From Dietzia sp. NCCP-2495 (GTDB lineage Bacteria; Actinomycetota; Actinomycetes; Mycobacteriales; Mycobacteriaceae), in the NCBI RefSeq assembly GCF_026011735.1, contig NZ_BRVN01000024.1, forward strand, positions 1 through 48,370: a DNA stretch of 48,370 nt, written 5' to 3'. Below, piece by piece: positions 6,912-15,849 of the stretch (positions are counted from its first letter, which is position 1; the number at the start of each line of letters is the position of its first letter). Below the pieces are notes generated by a model. That model ran no database searches. It had not been told where the DNA came from and saw only the letters and a program-made list of their open reading frames with translations. The position numbers and the translations under genes are program-made.

Positions 6912-7241
6912 ATGCTCACCGCCGCTTCTGCCATCTCCGGCGCGATCATCGCCGCGCTAGCGACCCTTGGCCCGATCGCTGCCCCCGTCATTGGAGCGGC
7001 CACCGCCGCCGGTCCGATTGCCACCGCTGGTACCGCGATCGCCGGCCTGGCCGGTACCGGAAGCGCCGCCGGTGGTGCCGCCTCGCTCGGCGCCGGCGGG
7101 GCCGCGGTCAACGCCAACCCGCACGCGGCGATGGGCGTGCAGAACGGCATCAACGACTCGATCAACCAGGCCAAGGACCACGTTGCCGGGTCGATCAACG
7201 ACCTCAACATCCCGGGTGTGCCCCCGGTCCACTTCAACTGA
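6912..7241 (+). CDS. small Ala/Gly-rich hydrophobic protein
   Basis: The 109-aa product is dominated by Ala, Gly and Ile (about 4-65), with one or two possible membrane segments. A soluble tail follows (VQNGINDSINQAKDHVAGSINDLNIPGVPPVHFN). GAAAGAGG precedes the ATG. The composition and the place near the start of a type IV secretion operon would suit a pilin-like or cell-envelope component, but no pilin motif is seen. It lies between the Pro-rich exported protein and a single-pass membrane protein. Confidence 0.55.
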   Translation: MLTAASAISGAIIAALATLGPIAAPVIGAATAAGPIATAGTAIAGLAGTGSAAGGAASLGAGGAAVNANPHAAMGVQNGINDSINQAKDHVAGSINDLNIPGVPPVHFN

Positions 7242-7288
7242 TCTGTTTTCGCGCCGAGAGCATTCCCGCCGATTGAGGAGGGCCACAA

Positions 7289-8128
7289 GTGTCGGAAAAA
7301 AACAATGGTGACGAGTCCTCCCTGCGGCGCGTCGACTCGGACGCTGAGCAGGACTCCAGCGCTGCTGGCGCGGATTGGATGGATGCTCTCGGCGTGGCAC
7401 CTCCTCCCGGTGGCGAGGCCCCACGGACCTCGCCGCCGGAGTCGAAGACGACTCCTTCCGACCCGGATTGGATGACCCAGCTCGGAGGGAGCGGGGCTGA
7501 GCCGCCGCTGGACCTGGCCACCGACGAGGACGAATGGGCGGGCTCGGCTCAGTCGCCCGGCCCTGGTCGTCGCCGGGAACGAACGCTTGCGGTGGCACTA
7601 ATCGCCGGGCTGGGAGTGCTCATAGCCGGGGTGAGCCTTCTGGCACTGGCACAGATGTCTGGTGGCGAGAACGAACCAGACAACATCGCCGCTGACCTGG
7701 ACCAGATCCAAGCCGAAAGCGGAGCTGCGGCGCAGGTTGAAAGCGCACCTGCGGAGGAGTTCGCGTGCGAGGAGTCGGAGTCCGGCGGAACGATCACCGG
7801 TGCTGGAGCCGGTGACACCAAGTCCGTAGCTGGGGTGATCCTGGCCTTCGAGCACGCTTACTACTCGGCCCGTGACGCGGAGAAGGCCCTGGACCTGACC
7901 TCGGACGACTCCACGCTGGTCAATGTCGATGCTCTCCAAGAAGGCATCGACTCTGTTCCCAAGGGCACCGAGCACTGCGTGTCGATCACACCGGACGGTG
8001 ACACCGCGACGGTCGAAATCACCGAGGTCCGACCCTCGCAGGCTCCCCAGACGTTCGTGCAGGAGATCACGACGAGCCGCGACGGTGACCGCGTCGAGAT
8101 TGTCGAGATTGCCGAGGAGGAACAGTGA
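7289..8128 (+). CDS. single-pass membrane protein with VirB8/NTF2-like C-terminus
   Basis: This is a GTG start preceded by GAGGAGG at 7-nt spacing. The 279-aa product has an acidic cytoplasmic N-terminus (about 1-93) with two DWM..LG repeats, one membrane segment (LAVALIAGLGVLIAGVSLLALA, about 97-118), a linker and an extracellular domain. That domain includes VAGVILAFEHAYYSARDAEKAL (about 178-199), which looks like the first helix of an NTF2-like fold. VirB8 and TcpC scaffold proteins share this topology, so a bridging role in the transfer channel is likely. The stop overlaps the next start. The duplicated DWM motif may be a docking site. Confidence 0.55.
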   Translation: MSEKNNGDESSLRRVDSDAEQDSSAAGADWMDALGVAPPPGGEAPRTSPPESKTTPSDPDWMTQLGGSGAEPPLDLATDEDEWAGSAQSPGPGRRRERTLAVALIAGLGVLIAGVSLLALAQMSGGENEPDNIAADLDQIQAESGAAAQVESAPAEEFACEESESGGTITGAGAGDTKSVAGVILAFEHAYYSARDAEKALDLTSDDSTLVNVDALQEGIDSVPKGTEHCVSITPDGDTATVEITEVRPSQAPQTFVQEITTSRDGDRVEIVEIAEEEQ

Positions 8129-8781
8129 CTCCCATCCTGGCTCAGACTCGTAACGACGTCGCCTCGGGGCTGGGGCCGGTACGCCCCGCAATCCAGCCAC
8201 CTTCGGCGGGCGAGTGCGCCCAAGTGTGGGACACGCCCATTCCGACGAGCGGCGCTCCAGGGCTCTGGCTGCTTGGCGCTCATGGCGGCGCCGGGGTCAC
8301 AACGTTGTGTCGCTGGATTGGCCCTGCGGGTGACGCTCAGGGGCGATGGCCCGGAGGCCACGCCCGGCAGTCTCCCTTCGTGGTGCTGGTAGCCGAGGAG
8401 TCAGTTACAGCGCTGACCAGGGTCCACGCCCTCGTGCGGCAGTTCGCCACCGGCGGAGCTGGTAGCGCACAACTACTCGGAGTAATCACGGTCGCGCGAG
8501 TGCCTGGCCGTCGACCGCAGCAAGTGCGCCAGCGACGGGACGTCCTTGCTGGTCTGCTCACCCAGATCAGCAACGGGGCTCTGCATATGTGGGCCGTCCC
8601 CTTTGTTCCCGGAATGACCACCGTGGCCGTGGACGAGCTGGCCGTTTGGTCCCTCGGCCAGGCGCCCACGACCAAGAAGCGGCCGTCGCTGCGTGAGGCG
8701 GTTCCACCGGCCGTCGCCGAACTCGGCACCGAACTCATCGACGCCGCGCGGACCCAGGTCGCGGCATGGGGCGGAAGGTAA
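8125..8781 (+). CDS. P-loop-like protein of the DUF6668 type
   Basis: The 218-aa protein starts at a GTG overlapping the previous stop, with GAGGAGG upstream. It contains LLGAHGGAGVTTLCRWIG (about 49-66), close to the deviant Walker A of ParA/MinD proteins (GGAGVTT) but lacking the usual GK. SPFVVLVAEES may be the following strand. Proteins of this kind are common in actinobacterial mobile elements. The missing lysine makes ATP hydrolysis doubtful. It may be a ParA-like positioning or accessory factor in the transfer machine. The domain name is from memory. Confidence 0.55.
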   Translation: MTPILAQTRNDVASGLGPVRPAIQPPSAGECAQVWDTPIPTSGAPGLWLLGAHGGAGVTTLCRWIGPAGDAQGRWPGGHARQSPFVVLVAEESVTALTRVHALVRQFATGGAGSAQLLGVITVARVPGRRPQQVRQRRDVLAGLLTQISNGALHMWAVPFVPGMTTVAVDELAVWSLGQAPTTKKRPSLREAVPPAVAELGTELIDAARTQVAAWGGR

Positions 8782-8784
8782 GCA

Positions 8785-10743
8785 ATGAGCATTCGAGTCG
8801 GACTGTTCTCGTCGTTGATGGTGCCGGCGTTGGTGGTGGCCGGCACCGGCCCCGCGGCGGCGCAGACAGCAACCTCCCGGACCACTCCGGTCGCGGCGAG
8901 CACCACGCAGTGCCCGGCGGTACACATGCTGCTGGCACCGGGCACCTCGGAGACCGCGCGGTTCGCCGAACCCAACCAGGACACCCACGGCTTCCTCTCG
9001 CGCGATCTGGCTCGCCCGGTGATGAACGCAGTCAACGGACCGAACATCGGAGACCTGTCGTCTGGCTTCGCCGAGCTGCTTGACCTGCCTGACGGTATGC
9101 AGTCGCTCGCCGGCACCGCCGGTAAGGCCCTCGGGGCGGCGATGACCAGCCACCAGCAGCAGGTGCCTCGAGTCTCACGTACGTACGTGACGTACCCGGC
9201 CACGGTCGGGGGAGCGCAGCCACCCGGCATGCAGGGCATCCCGCTGAATGTCGGGGATCTAACTCCGTACGGCGAGTCCATGCTCACCGGGGTCGAGATG
9301 ACCGAGGACCTGATGGGCAAGATTGCCACCAAGTGCCCCGATACGAAGGTCTTCCTGGCGGGGTTCTCTCAAGGCGCCGAGGTCATCAGCAACGTCGCTC
9401 GCCGGGCCGGCGCAGGGCTGAGCGTTATTGACCCGAGCCAGATCGGCGGCGTTGCACTGTTCGCCGATCCGACTCGAGCGGGCGGCACGCCACTACACCC
9501 CGAGGGCTCCTCCACCGTTGGCCCCGTTCCTGGCACTGACGGCGAGAACGTGCAGCGAGCATTGGTTGGCCTGGACCAGCTCGCCACAGCGAATGCGGGC
9601 GGCTTGGGAACCGACAAGACCGGCCTCAGTGACTTCGGCCAGATCGCCGATCGCGTGGTGTCGTGGTGCCTGCCCGGCGACTACGTGTGCGGTCTGCCCG
9701 CGGAATCGGAGCTGGTGACCGACATCGTTCCGCTCCTCGAGGAGGTCTCGCTCGGTGACCCGGTGGCGGCGCTGGAGCGGCTCGCGCGGATCCTCGACCG
9801 CGCGGTCAGCATCGGAGACCTCTCAGAAGTGGTCGACCTGGGTTTCAGCGGTGTCGGATTCTCCCCGCGCCCCGATGGGGGTGCGAAGACCCCAGTGCTG
9901 AGCAAGCGAGTCCAAGCGGCCACGGCAGAAGCAACCACGGCCGCATCGACGAGCAGCCAGACGACGTCGACGAGCACGACAAGCTCGACGTCAGAGACCA
10001 GCGAGACCGCTGAGCCCTCGCCGGTGCAGGCGCCGGCGGGCCAGGTTCTCCCGCCCGCGCCTCCGATGCCGGCGGGGCCAGGACTCCCGGGAATACCGCC
10101 GTTGCCGACACCAGAGCAGGTGGTCCGGACCGTGGTCGACGTTGCTGCCGGCCTCGGAGGTATGGCGTTGGGCGCGGGAATCACCGTTGTTCGCAAGACC
10201 GTGACGCCGGAGAACTTGGCGCAGATCGCTGTTGCCGGTCTGACGGGTGGACCCCCGGCGGCGGGCGCTGTGGCCGTGGCGAAGTTGTCCGAATCGGCCA
10301 TGTCCTTGCTCGAGCCTGGTTCCGCCTCCGGGTTGGCACGGCAGACGTTGCAGGTGTTCAAGGACGCTGGTGTCCCGGTCCCCGAGCAGGTCGAGCTGGC
10401 GGTGAGTCTGACGGCGTGGCTGTCGACTAACGAGCACAACGCCTACGCCGAGCGGCCGGTGTTGCCCGACGGCCGGAGTCCGGCAGCGGCGACGGTGGAT
10501 TGGGTCCAGGCCATCGCGCAGGACGTCACCGCCGGAAGTGATGAACCCCTGGCCCCCGCACCTCGGCGGTCCGTCGATGGGCTGAGCGCTCTGGCGACCG
10601 TCGAGTTCGACAACCAGGCAGCCCGCGCGGCGCTGGATGACCTCGGTTACACCACTACGACTTCGTCGACCGCGGTGTCGACGGCAACCTCGGCGCCCTC
10701 CACGAGTGCGTCCCCCACCTCGAGCTATCTGGAAGGCAACTAG
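8785..10743 (+). CDS. cutinase-family secreted protein with large insertion
   Basis: The 652-aa product has a signal peptide (cleavage after GPAAA, about 25) and a cutinase/serine-esterase core. The nucleophile lies in GFSQG (Ser about 195) and the acidic residue in WCLPGDYVCGLP (Asp about 299, framed by Cys 295 and Cys 302). In ordinary cutinases the catalytic His follows about 15 residues later. Here no His occurs until NEHNAYAERP (His about 551), which resembles the usual H..Y block. The roughly 250 residues between include a Ser/Thr-rich linker (about 385-410), a Pro-rich stretch and an Ala/Gly helix region. A Ser/Thr-rich tail ends the protein. Being in the transfer operon, it may open the mycolate layer or act as a surface adhesin. 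Confidence 0.8.
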   Translation: MSIRVGLFSSLMVPALVVAGTGPAAAQTATSRTTPVAASTTQCPAVHMLLAPGTSETARFAEPNQDTHGFLSRDLARPVMNAVNGPNIGDLSSGFAELLDLPDGMQSLAGTAGKALGAAMTSHQQQVPRVSRTYVTYPATVGGAQPPGMQGIPLNVGDLTPYGESMLTGVEMTEDLMGKIATKCPDTKVFLAGFSQGAEVISNVARRAGAGLSVIDPSQIGGVALFADPTRAGGTPLHPEGSSTVGPVPGTDGENVQRALVGLDQLATANAGGLGTDKTGLSDFGQIADRVVSWCLPGDYVCGLPAESELVTDIVPLLEEVSLGDPVAALERLARILDRAVSIGDLSEVVDLGFSGVGFSPRPDGGAKTPVLSKRVQAATAEATTAASTSSQTTSTSTTSSTSETSETAEPSPVQAPAGQVLPPAPPMPAGPGLPGIPPLPTPEQVVRTVVDVAAGLGGMALGAGITVVRKTVTPENLAQIAVAGLTGGPPAAGAVAVAKLSESAMSLLEPGSASGLARQTLQVFKDAGVPVPEQVELAVSLTAWLSTNEHNAYAERPVLPDGRSPAAATVDWVQAIAQDVTAGSDEPLAPAPRRSVDGLSALATVEFDNQAARAALDDLGYTTTTSSTAVSTATSAPSTSASPTSSYLEGN

Positions 10744-10745
10744 CT

Positions 10746-11027
10746 ATGAACACCCGAGTACTCGCCCAGGGCGACACGTCGTTCATCAACAACATCACGC
10801 CCTGGCTGCCTGACTTCCTCTCTACCCGTCTGACCGACGTCGCCGGGGTCGCGCTGGCCATCGGCATCGTCATCGCAGTCATTGGCGGGGTCATGGTCTT
10901 CGCCGGGATCGCCTTCGCCCGCCAGGACGGACGCGGTGACCAGGTGTCCGGCCGCCTGCTGTGGTGGGGCGGCGGCGTGGTCGGCCTGGGCGTCCTCATG
11001 CCGATCGTCGGCTGGCTGCTCGGATAG
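10746..11027 (+). CDS. small two-pass membrane protein, pilin-like
   Basis: The 93-aa protein has two membrane segments (VALAIGIVIAVIGGVMVFAGIAF, about 35-57, and WWGGGVVGLGVLMPIVGWLLG, about 73-93) joined by a short basic loop (ARQDGRGDQ). The N-terminus is polar. This size and topology match VirB2/TrbC-type prepilins, which sit just before the VirB3, VirB4 and VirB6 genes, although no cleaved signal is clear. GAAGG lies upstream at about 9 nt. The next gene encodes a similar-sized two-pass protein, so one of the pair may be the VirB2-like and the other another inner-membrane part. Confidence 0.55.
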   Translation: MNTRVLAQGDTSFINNITPWLPDFLSTRLTDVAGVALAIGIVIAVIGGVMVFAGIAFARQDGRGDQVSGRLLWWGGGVVGLGVLMPIVGWLLG

Positions 11028-11038
11028 GCGAAGCATTT

Positions 11039-11320
11039 ATGACGCTCCGCCTGCTCGCGCAGCAACCACCTCCCACATCGCCGATACCGCTGCCCCCGGT
11101 GATGCAGGGGCTGTTTGCCAACTGGATCTCGATAGGACTCGCGTTTGTCGTCGTGACCTCCGTGGTGTTTCTCGGCTGGACATTCGCGGAGATAAGCAAC
11201 GCACGCGAGATGGGCCGAGAGCCCAAACAGGGCGTGGAGCGCCTGCTGGTGATTGCCGTCGTTCTCGTCCTTGGTTCGAGCATCGGCATGGTCGTCTCAC
11301 TGATCTACACCCCCGTCTGA
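11039..11320 (+). CDS. small two-pass membrane protein
   Basis: The start is taken as the ATG at 11039, just after the previous stop; this gives 93 aa. An upstream in-frame extension would overlap the previous gene by 67 nt. Two hydrophobic segments (ISIGLAFVVVTSVVFLGWTFA, about 30-50, and LLVIAVVLVLGSSIGMVVSLI, about 69-89) flank a charged loop (EISNAREMGREPKQGVE). The ribosome binding site is poor, so coupling to the upstream gene is likely. The layout suggests an inner-membrane subunit of the transfer channel. No family is recognised. Confidence 0.6.
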   Translation: MTLRLLAQQPPPTSPIPLPPVMQGLFANWISIGLAFVVVTSVVFLGWTFAEISNAREMGREPKQGVERLLVIAVVLVLGSSIGMVVSLIYTPV

Positions 11321-11340
11321 TCGCAGCGAAGGAGAGCACG

Positions 11341-11934
11341 ATGGGCACGCTCAAGAGATTCGCAGCGGCTGCACTGGTGGTCGTGACCGCCACGGCCTGC
11401 GGCTCGGACAACACAGACGAGGTTGCCGGCCCCGACCTGACGTCAGCGCCGGAGGCGACCTGGTCGCCAATGGCCGGTATCGCTGTTCCCCGCGCTGAGC
11501 AGTGCCCGGAAAAAACCGAGCCCGTTGAACACGGGTACGCCAGGACGCCGCAATGCGCGGTAATCGCTGCGATCACCGGTCAAACGCTGCTGGCTACGAC
11601 CGGCGACGCAGAGTGGCCGCGGATGGCCAATACGATCCTGGCGCCCGGGCCGGGCAAGGACCAGTGGATACAGGCTCGCGCCTTGGTCTCCGTGGAGGGA
11701 CGGGTACGCAATCCCGCGACGTTCGCAGGCTTCCGGTTCACCGACTACTCGGACGATCGAGCTCAAGTGCTGCTCGCTGTCGAGTGGCCCGACGGGACGC
11801 TCACTGCCCAGCCCACGCAGCTCGCCTGGCAGACGGGTGACTGGAAGCTCGTCCTGCCCACACAGCAGACCGCGGTGGACGCCGCCGAGATCGACAACCT
11901 GGACGACTTCACCGAATTTCGGCCCAACTCTTAG
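11341..11934 (+). CDS. lipoprotein of the transfer operon
   Basis: The ATG at 11341 has AAGGAG upstream at 6 nt. The 197-aa product has a lipobox (VVTATAC-GSDN, Cys about 20), so it should be lipid-anchored on the outer face of the membrane. The mature part has Cys pairs and ends in a compact domain (VLLAVEWPDGTLTAQPTQLAWQTGDWKLVLPT) typical of VirB8/NTF2-like proteins in actinobacterial transfer systems. The next gene encodes a protein with a similar C-terminal plan. Together they may form the periplasmic-side ring. The fold is inferred. Confidence 0.6.
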   Translation: MGTLKRFAAAALVVVTATACGSDNTDEVAGPDLTSAPEATWSPMAGIAVPRAEQCPEKTEPVEHGYARTPQCAVIAAITGQTLLATTGDAEWPRMANTILAPGPGKDQWIQARALVSVEGRVRNPATFAGFRFTDYSDDRAQVLLAVEWPDGTLTAQPTQLAWQTGDWKLVLPTQQTAVDAAEIDNLDDFTEFRPNS

Positions 11935-11943
11935 GAGCTCAGC

Positions 11944-12792
11944 ATGGACTCACAGCGACGGAGCAAGCTCACAGCAACGGTGATCGTCGCCGCTGTTGTT
12001 GTCGCCGTGGCCCTCATTGCCGCCCTCATCATGGCGGTCGTCGACGGTGACGATGACAGTGCAGGAGAGTCCGCTCCACCGCCGTCGTCGGGGCCGGCGG
12101 AACCGCCCGCCACCGCCACTACCGACGAGGATGCGGAGAGCATTGACGTTGACCTGATCGGGCGCCGGGTGACGCTCGTCGACGCCCCGGGCGGCACGCC
12201 GCGGGAGCAGACCGGCCAGCCCGGTGCTTTCCCCGAAGGGCAGGAGATGGTCGGGCCTCCCGCCGGGCTCGAGCTCCAGCGGGTAAGCAGTGGCGCAACG
12301 GTCATGGTGTCGCGCTCGGACGGGCCGACCGACCTCGACGGGGAAGTGATGACGGGGTACGCCCACTCGCCCGGTGGCGCAGCGCTCGTGGCCGCGAACT
12401 TCGCGGGCCTCGGAATGGAGATGGGAGCGGCGTACGCCGATTTCCTCCAGCAGTTCATGCCTGACGCGGTCGCCGAAGACCCGGCGGTTCTAGACGAGAT
12501 CCGCTCGCGCGGAGCATCGGCCGATGGGCGGGCTCTGACTGCGGCGCAGGGCTATCAGGCACCTCGCTGGTTCCGATTCCAGCACTGCGACGAGCAGGTG
12601 TGCACGGTCGAAGCGGCCATGCCCTCGATCGCCGAGGCGGTCGGGGAGATCGAGTCGATCGACGTAGGGCCCCACGATCACCAGGTGGTGCGGGTGTCGA
12701 TGGAGTGGACCGGAGAGCAGTGGGAGATCCTGTCGTCCCGCGCCATGCCTCCCGTCGTCGAGATCGACGGGACGTGGTCACCGTGGACCTGA
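11944..12792 (+). CDS. membrane-anchored protein, VirB8-like plan
   Basis: The 282-aa protein has a short basic N-terminus, one membrane segment (TVIVAAVVVAVALIAALIMAVV, about 12-33), an acidic Pro/Ala linker and a soluble domain. That domain includes GYAHSPGGAALVAANFAGLG (about 139-158) and a closing block (HQVVRVSMEWTGEQWEILSS). The plan resembles the preceding lipoprotein and other T4SS accessory proteins of actinobacteria. Cys residues in WFRFQHCDEQVCTVEAAM may form a disulphide. GGAGCTC lies upstream of the ATG, and the stop overlaps the start region of the next gene. Confidence 0.55.
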   Translation: MDSQRRSKLTATVIVAAVVVAVALIAALIMAVVDGDDDSAGESAPPPSSGPAEPPATATTDEDAESIDVDLIGRRVTLVDAPGGTPREQTGQPGAFPEGQEMVGPPAGLELQRVSSGATVMVSRSDGPTDLDGEVMTGYAHSPGGAALVAANFAGLGMEMGAAYADFLQQFMPDAVAEDPAVLDEIRSRGASADGRALTAAQGYQAPRWFRFQHCDEQVCTVEAAMPSIAEAVGEIESIDVGPHDHQVVRVSMEWTGEQWEILSSRAMPPVVEIDGTWSPWT

Positions 12793-14363
12793 AACCGGCA
12801 GCAAAAGTCCTCATCACGCTGGTCGTGGCGCTCTTCGCGGCCTTGGCCGTGTCCGCTCCCGCCAACGCACAGGACAACGCGCAGAACCAGTTCCAAGACT
12901 TCAACAATGACTGCCGCTCGGGCGAGCTCGACGGCGAGTTCTTCGACGGCGGCATGATTGGAGGAACCGCCGTCGGCGACTGGCTGCGCGATTCCGCCCA
13001 CGCCGGCGGCCTGAGAGAGGCGGTGACGGCGCTTCCTCGTGCCGCTGTGTCCGGGGCATGCATCACGGCGGGCGCGGTACAGCATCCCGGCGATGCGATC
13101 CAAGCCGTCGCCGACGAGGTGTGGGACGGCAAACTGGCCGGGATCGTCCGCGAGATCAAGGACGGAAACCCCGCCGTCATCGGTTACACGATGACGCTGT
13201 GGACGAAGTTCAAGCTCAGTCCGGAGGCCCTGGAGCTGTCGTCGGGCGGAATCAACAACATCGTGTGGCAGGCCGCCGTTGCCGGGCTGGCGTTGAGCTT
13301 GACGATCGGGCTGCTGAAAGTCGCCTCGACCCGGCGGCAAGGCTCCGGCGAGGCGATGGAGGATGCGGCCTCGGCATACGGGCGGTACTTGCTCTACGGC
13401 GCGTTGGTTCCATCGTTGGCGATCCCGGCGATTATGGCGCTCGACGCCTTCGCTGACGTCCTGGTCAACACCTATATCGCGCCGGCGGAAGACTTCACCA
13501 AGATCACCGAAGCGGTGACGATCGGGGAGGAAATGAACCCGATCCTGGTCCTGGTGTTCGTGCTCATTTCCCTGATCGGCTCGCTGGCGATGTGCCTGGC
13601 AATGGTCATGCGGATCATCTTGCTGCCGGTCCTGATCGGTCTGATGCCGATCTTCGCGGCGTGGGCGATCGGTCGAGCGGGGCGATTCACCGTGGAGAAC
13701 GCGATGGGCGTCCTCGTCGCGTTCGGGCTGCTGAAGGTGGCGGCGGCGTTCGTCTACATGTCGGCGGTATGGGCGGCGTTGAACCTCGACGGGTCCGAGG
13801 AGAACAAGCTGGTCTCCCTGGTCATCTTCGGGGCCGCCGGGCTCTGCGCACCCGCTCTGCTGGCGATCGTTCTGCCTCAGATGAAGGGCCAGGCCGGCGG
13901 GTCGGCGGGTGCGCTGGGGGGTGCAGTGCTTGGGGCGACCGGGGCGGTCGTGGGCACGACGATCGCTGCGGCAAGCACCGGCGGTGCCGGAGCGGTGGCT
14001 GCGGGCGGCGCAGCCCTGGGCGGCGGCGGCTCCGGCCTCGGACTCAGCGACGGGGGAGGCGGCGGTGGGGGCGCGGGCGGCCGAGGTCCGTCCGGTGGAT
14101 CTGACTCGGGCGGCAATGGCCCGTCAACGGGCGGTGGATCGGCCCGTGGCGCGTCCGGCGCTGCCGCTGGCACGGCCGCTGGCGGCGGCGCTGCGAGCGG
14201 AGGCCCCTCCGCTGGCGGTGGCCACCAGATAGCCGGGATGGGGCAGACCGGCGCACGGATCGCCCGCAACGCCGGCGGCATGGCCGGCACGGCGCTTCGT
14301 GCGGGCGGCGGCATCCTCGACGACTCAGTAGGAGCTCCGGTGAACCCGGGGCCGTACCGGTAG
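12783..14363 (+). CDS. VirB6/TrbL-like polytopic membrane protein
   Basis: GTG at 12783 (or 12774) lies inside the end of the previous gene, so the two are coupled. The 526-aa protein has a signal peptide (KVLITLVVALFAALAVSAPANA), an extracellular part of about 130 aa, and five or more membrane segments (about 160-385). A Gly/Ala/Ser-rich C-terminal tail of about 140 residues follows, ending near VNPGPYR. A soluble N-terminus, clustered membrane helices and a low-complexity tail are typical of TrbL/VirB6 channel proteins. Its place before the VirB4 halves fits. The tail's GC-rich repeats are likely to vary in length between relatives. Confidence 0.7.
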   Translation: MDLKPAAKVLITLVVALFAALAVSAPANAQDNAQNQFQDFNNDCRSGELDGEFFDGGMIGGTAVGDWLRDSAHAGGLREAVTALPRAAVSGACITAGAVQHPGDAIQAVADEVWDGKLAGIVREIKDGNPAVIGYTMTLWTKFKLSPEALELSSGGINNIVWQAAVAGLALSLTIGLLKVASTRRQGSGEAMEDAASAYGRYLLYGALVPSLAIPAIMALDAFADVLVNTYIAPAEDFTKITEAVTIGEEMNPILVLVFVLISLIGSLAMCLAMVMRIILLPVLIGLMPIFAAWAIGRAGRFTVENAMGVLVAFGLLKVAAAFVYMSAVWAALNLDGSEENKLVSLVIFGAAGLCAPALLAIVLPQMKGQAGGSAGALGGAVLGATGAVVGTTIAAASTGGAGAVAAGGAALGGGGSGLGLSDGGGGGGGAGGRGPSGGSDSGGNGPSTGGGSARGASGAAAGTAAGGGAASGGPSAGGGHQIAGMGQTGARIARNAGGMAGTALRAGGGILDDSVGAPVNPGPYR

Positions 14364-14372
14364 GGGAGTGCG

Positions 14373-15845
14373 ATGACTGACACGGTTGCGCCGCAACACG
14401 AGACGACGACATACACCCTGGGCCGGAAGCGGGAGCGCAACTTCATCGGCCGCATCCCGGCGCGCACGGCGGTCGTGGGCCTGGTCGGCCTTCTCGCGTT
14501 CGTGGTGTCGATGCTGGCGCAGCAGGTGCGCTTCGCGCTGATGTGCGCGCTGCTGGCCGTGCTGGTAGGTGCTCTGGTGCATTTTCACCGCGATGGCCGG
14601 TCCTTCGTCACATCGGGGCGGTTGGCAACGGCGAGGCTCTGGCGTTATGTCACCGGGGAGGATCTGTATCTGTCGGGGCCGGAGTCGCGGGTACCCGGCG
14701 GGCAACGTCGGGCCCCGGGACTGTTGGCGGGCACCGAGCTGCTCGAGGACGTCGATGCGAACGGTTACCGATACGGGGTGATCGTCAATCCCTCAGCCAA
14801 GCAGGTCACGGTGAAGCTGACCGGGCAGCTGTCGGGCGACGTTCTGCGAAGCGCGCAGGAGGACGAGGCCACGACCGCACAGTGGGGCACCTGTGAGGCC
14901 CAGTGGGCTCACAACCGGAACCTGCTGGCCGTGGTGGCCCGGCACACCACGAGGCCGTCGACGGGGATGCTGGCGCTGCGGGAAGTCGACACGCTCGACT
15001 CTCCGGAAGCACCTGAGGTCGCCCGGAAGATCCAATTCGCCCGCGCCAGGAGGCTGCAATCCGGCGGCCAAGACTACGAGTTCGAGCTGGCCTTCACGCT
15101 CAAAGCCGAACTGTCGCACGTGCGCGATCGCCGTTTCCTCGAGCAGCTCCGGTACGAAATTGTCGCGTTCTACAGCGGTGCGTTGCCGTGGGCCGGGATC
15201 GAGGCGCGGCCGATGACCGCAGACGAAATGGTGGCCTCGACACACAAGGCGTTCAACCCCGCCGCGGAGGGGGATTTCGAGGAGCTCCACATCAATGGCA
15301 CCCCTCATCAGTTGCCGTGGTCGGATGCAGGGCCGGCGGTGGCTAAAGCGACTAATCGCGGTTATTTCCACGACGGCACGTGGTCTCGGACGTGGGAGAT
15401 GGTGGCCGCGCCCCCGGCCACGTTCGAGAACAAGCATCTGCGCCCCTTGCTGGCGCAGCATTCGCGGATCGTTCGCAAGACCGTTTGCCTGGTCTACCGC
15501 CCGTTTCCTCCGGGCACGGCGCACTCCTTGGTCGAGGCCGAGCACCGAGACGCGATGGTCGGCGTCAACGACGGGAAGACGATCAAGTCGGTGGACGCCG
15601 AACTGCGACTCGAGGGCACGTCAGCCTCACGCAAAGCGCTGGCCAAGGGCGCTGGGTACGGGCGGCGGTCGATGTACGTCGCGGCGACGTGGCTTCCGGG
15701 CGAAGACGACCGGGCGATCGACAGCGACATCGAGGCGCTGGCCAACCAGCTCAACATTCGGGTGCGCGAGATGCGGGGGATGCAGGACTCTGCGTTCTCC
15801 TTCTGCCTCGGCGCCGGGGCACTCCCGTTCGGAAAAAAGGACTAG
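14373..15845 (+). CDS. SCO6880-like protein (VirB3/VirB4 N-terminal half)
   Basis: The 490-aa protein has two membrane segments near the N-terminus (AVVGLVGLLAFVVSMLA, about 30-46, and FALMCALLAVLVGALVHF, about 51-68), like VirB3/PrgI. A long soluble region matches SCO6880-family proteins, with no Walker motifs. In actinobacterial transfer systems this family replaces the N-terminal half of VirB4, and the ATPase half is a separate gene, here at 16743. The ribosome binding site is GGGAG close to the ATG. It should act at the inner membrane as the base of the ATPase. The family name is given with fair confidence from architecture. Confidence 0.7.
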   Translation: MTDTVAPQHETTTYTLGRKRERNFIGRIPARTAVVGLVGLLAFVVSMLAQQVRFALMCALLAVLVGALVHFHRDGRSFVTSGRLATARLWRYVTGEDLYLSGPESRVPGGQRRAPGLLAGTELLEDVDANGYRYGVIVNPSAKQVTVKLTGQLSGDVLRSAQEDEATTAQWGTCEAQWAHNRNLLAVVARHTTRPSTGMLALREVDTLDSPEAPEVARKIQFARARRLQSGGQDYEFELAFTLKAELSHVRDRRFLEQLRYEIVAFYSGALPWAGIEARPMTADEMVASTHKAFNPAAEGDFEELHINGTPHQLPWSDAGPAVAKATNRGYFHDGTWSRTWEMVAAPPATFENKHLRPLLAQHSRIVRKTVCLVYRPFPPGTAHSLVEAEHRDAMVGVNDGKTIKSVDAELRLEGTSASRKALAKGAGYGRRSMYVAATWLPGEDDRAIDSDIEALANQLNIRVREMRGMQDSAFSFCLGAGALPFGKKD

Positions 15846-15849
15846 TTCG

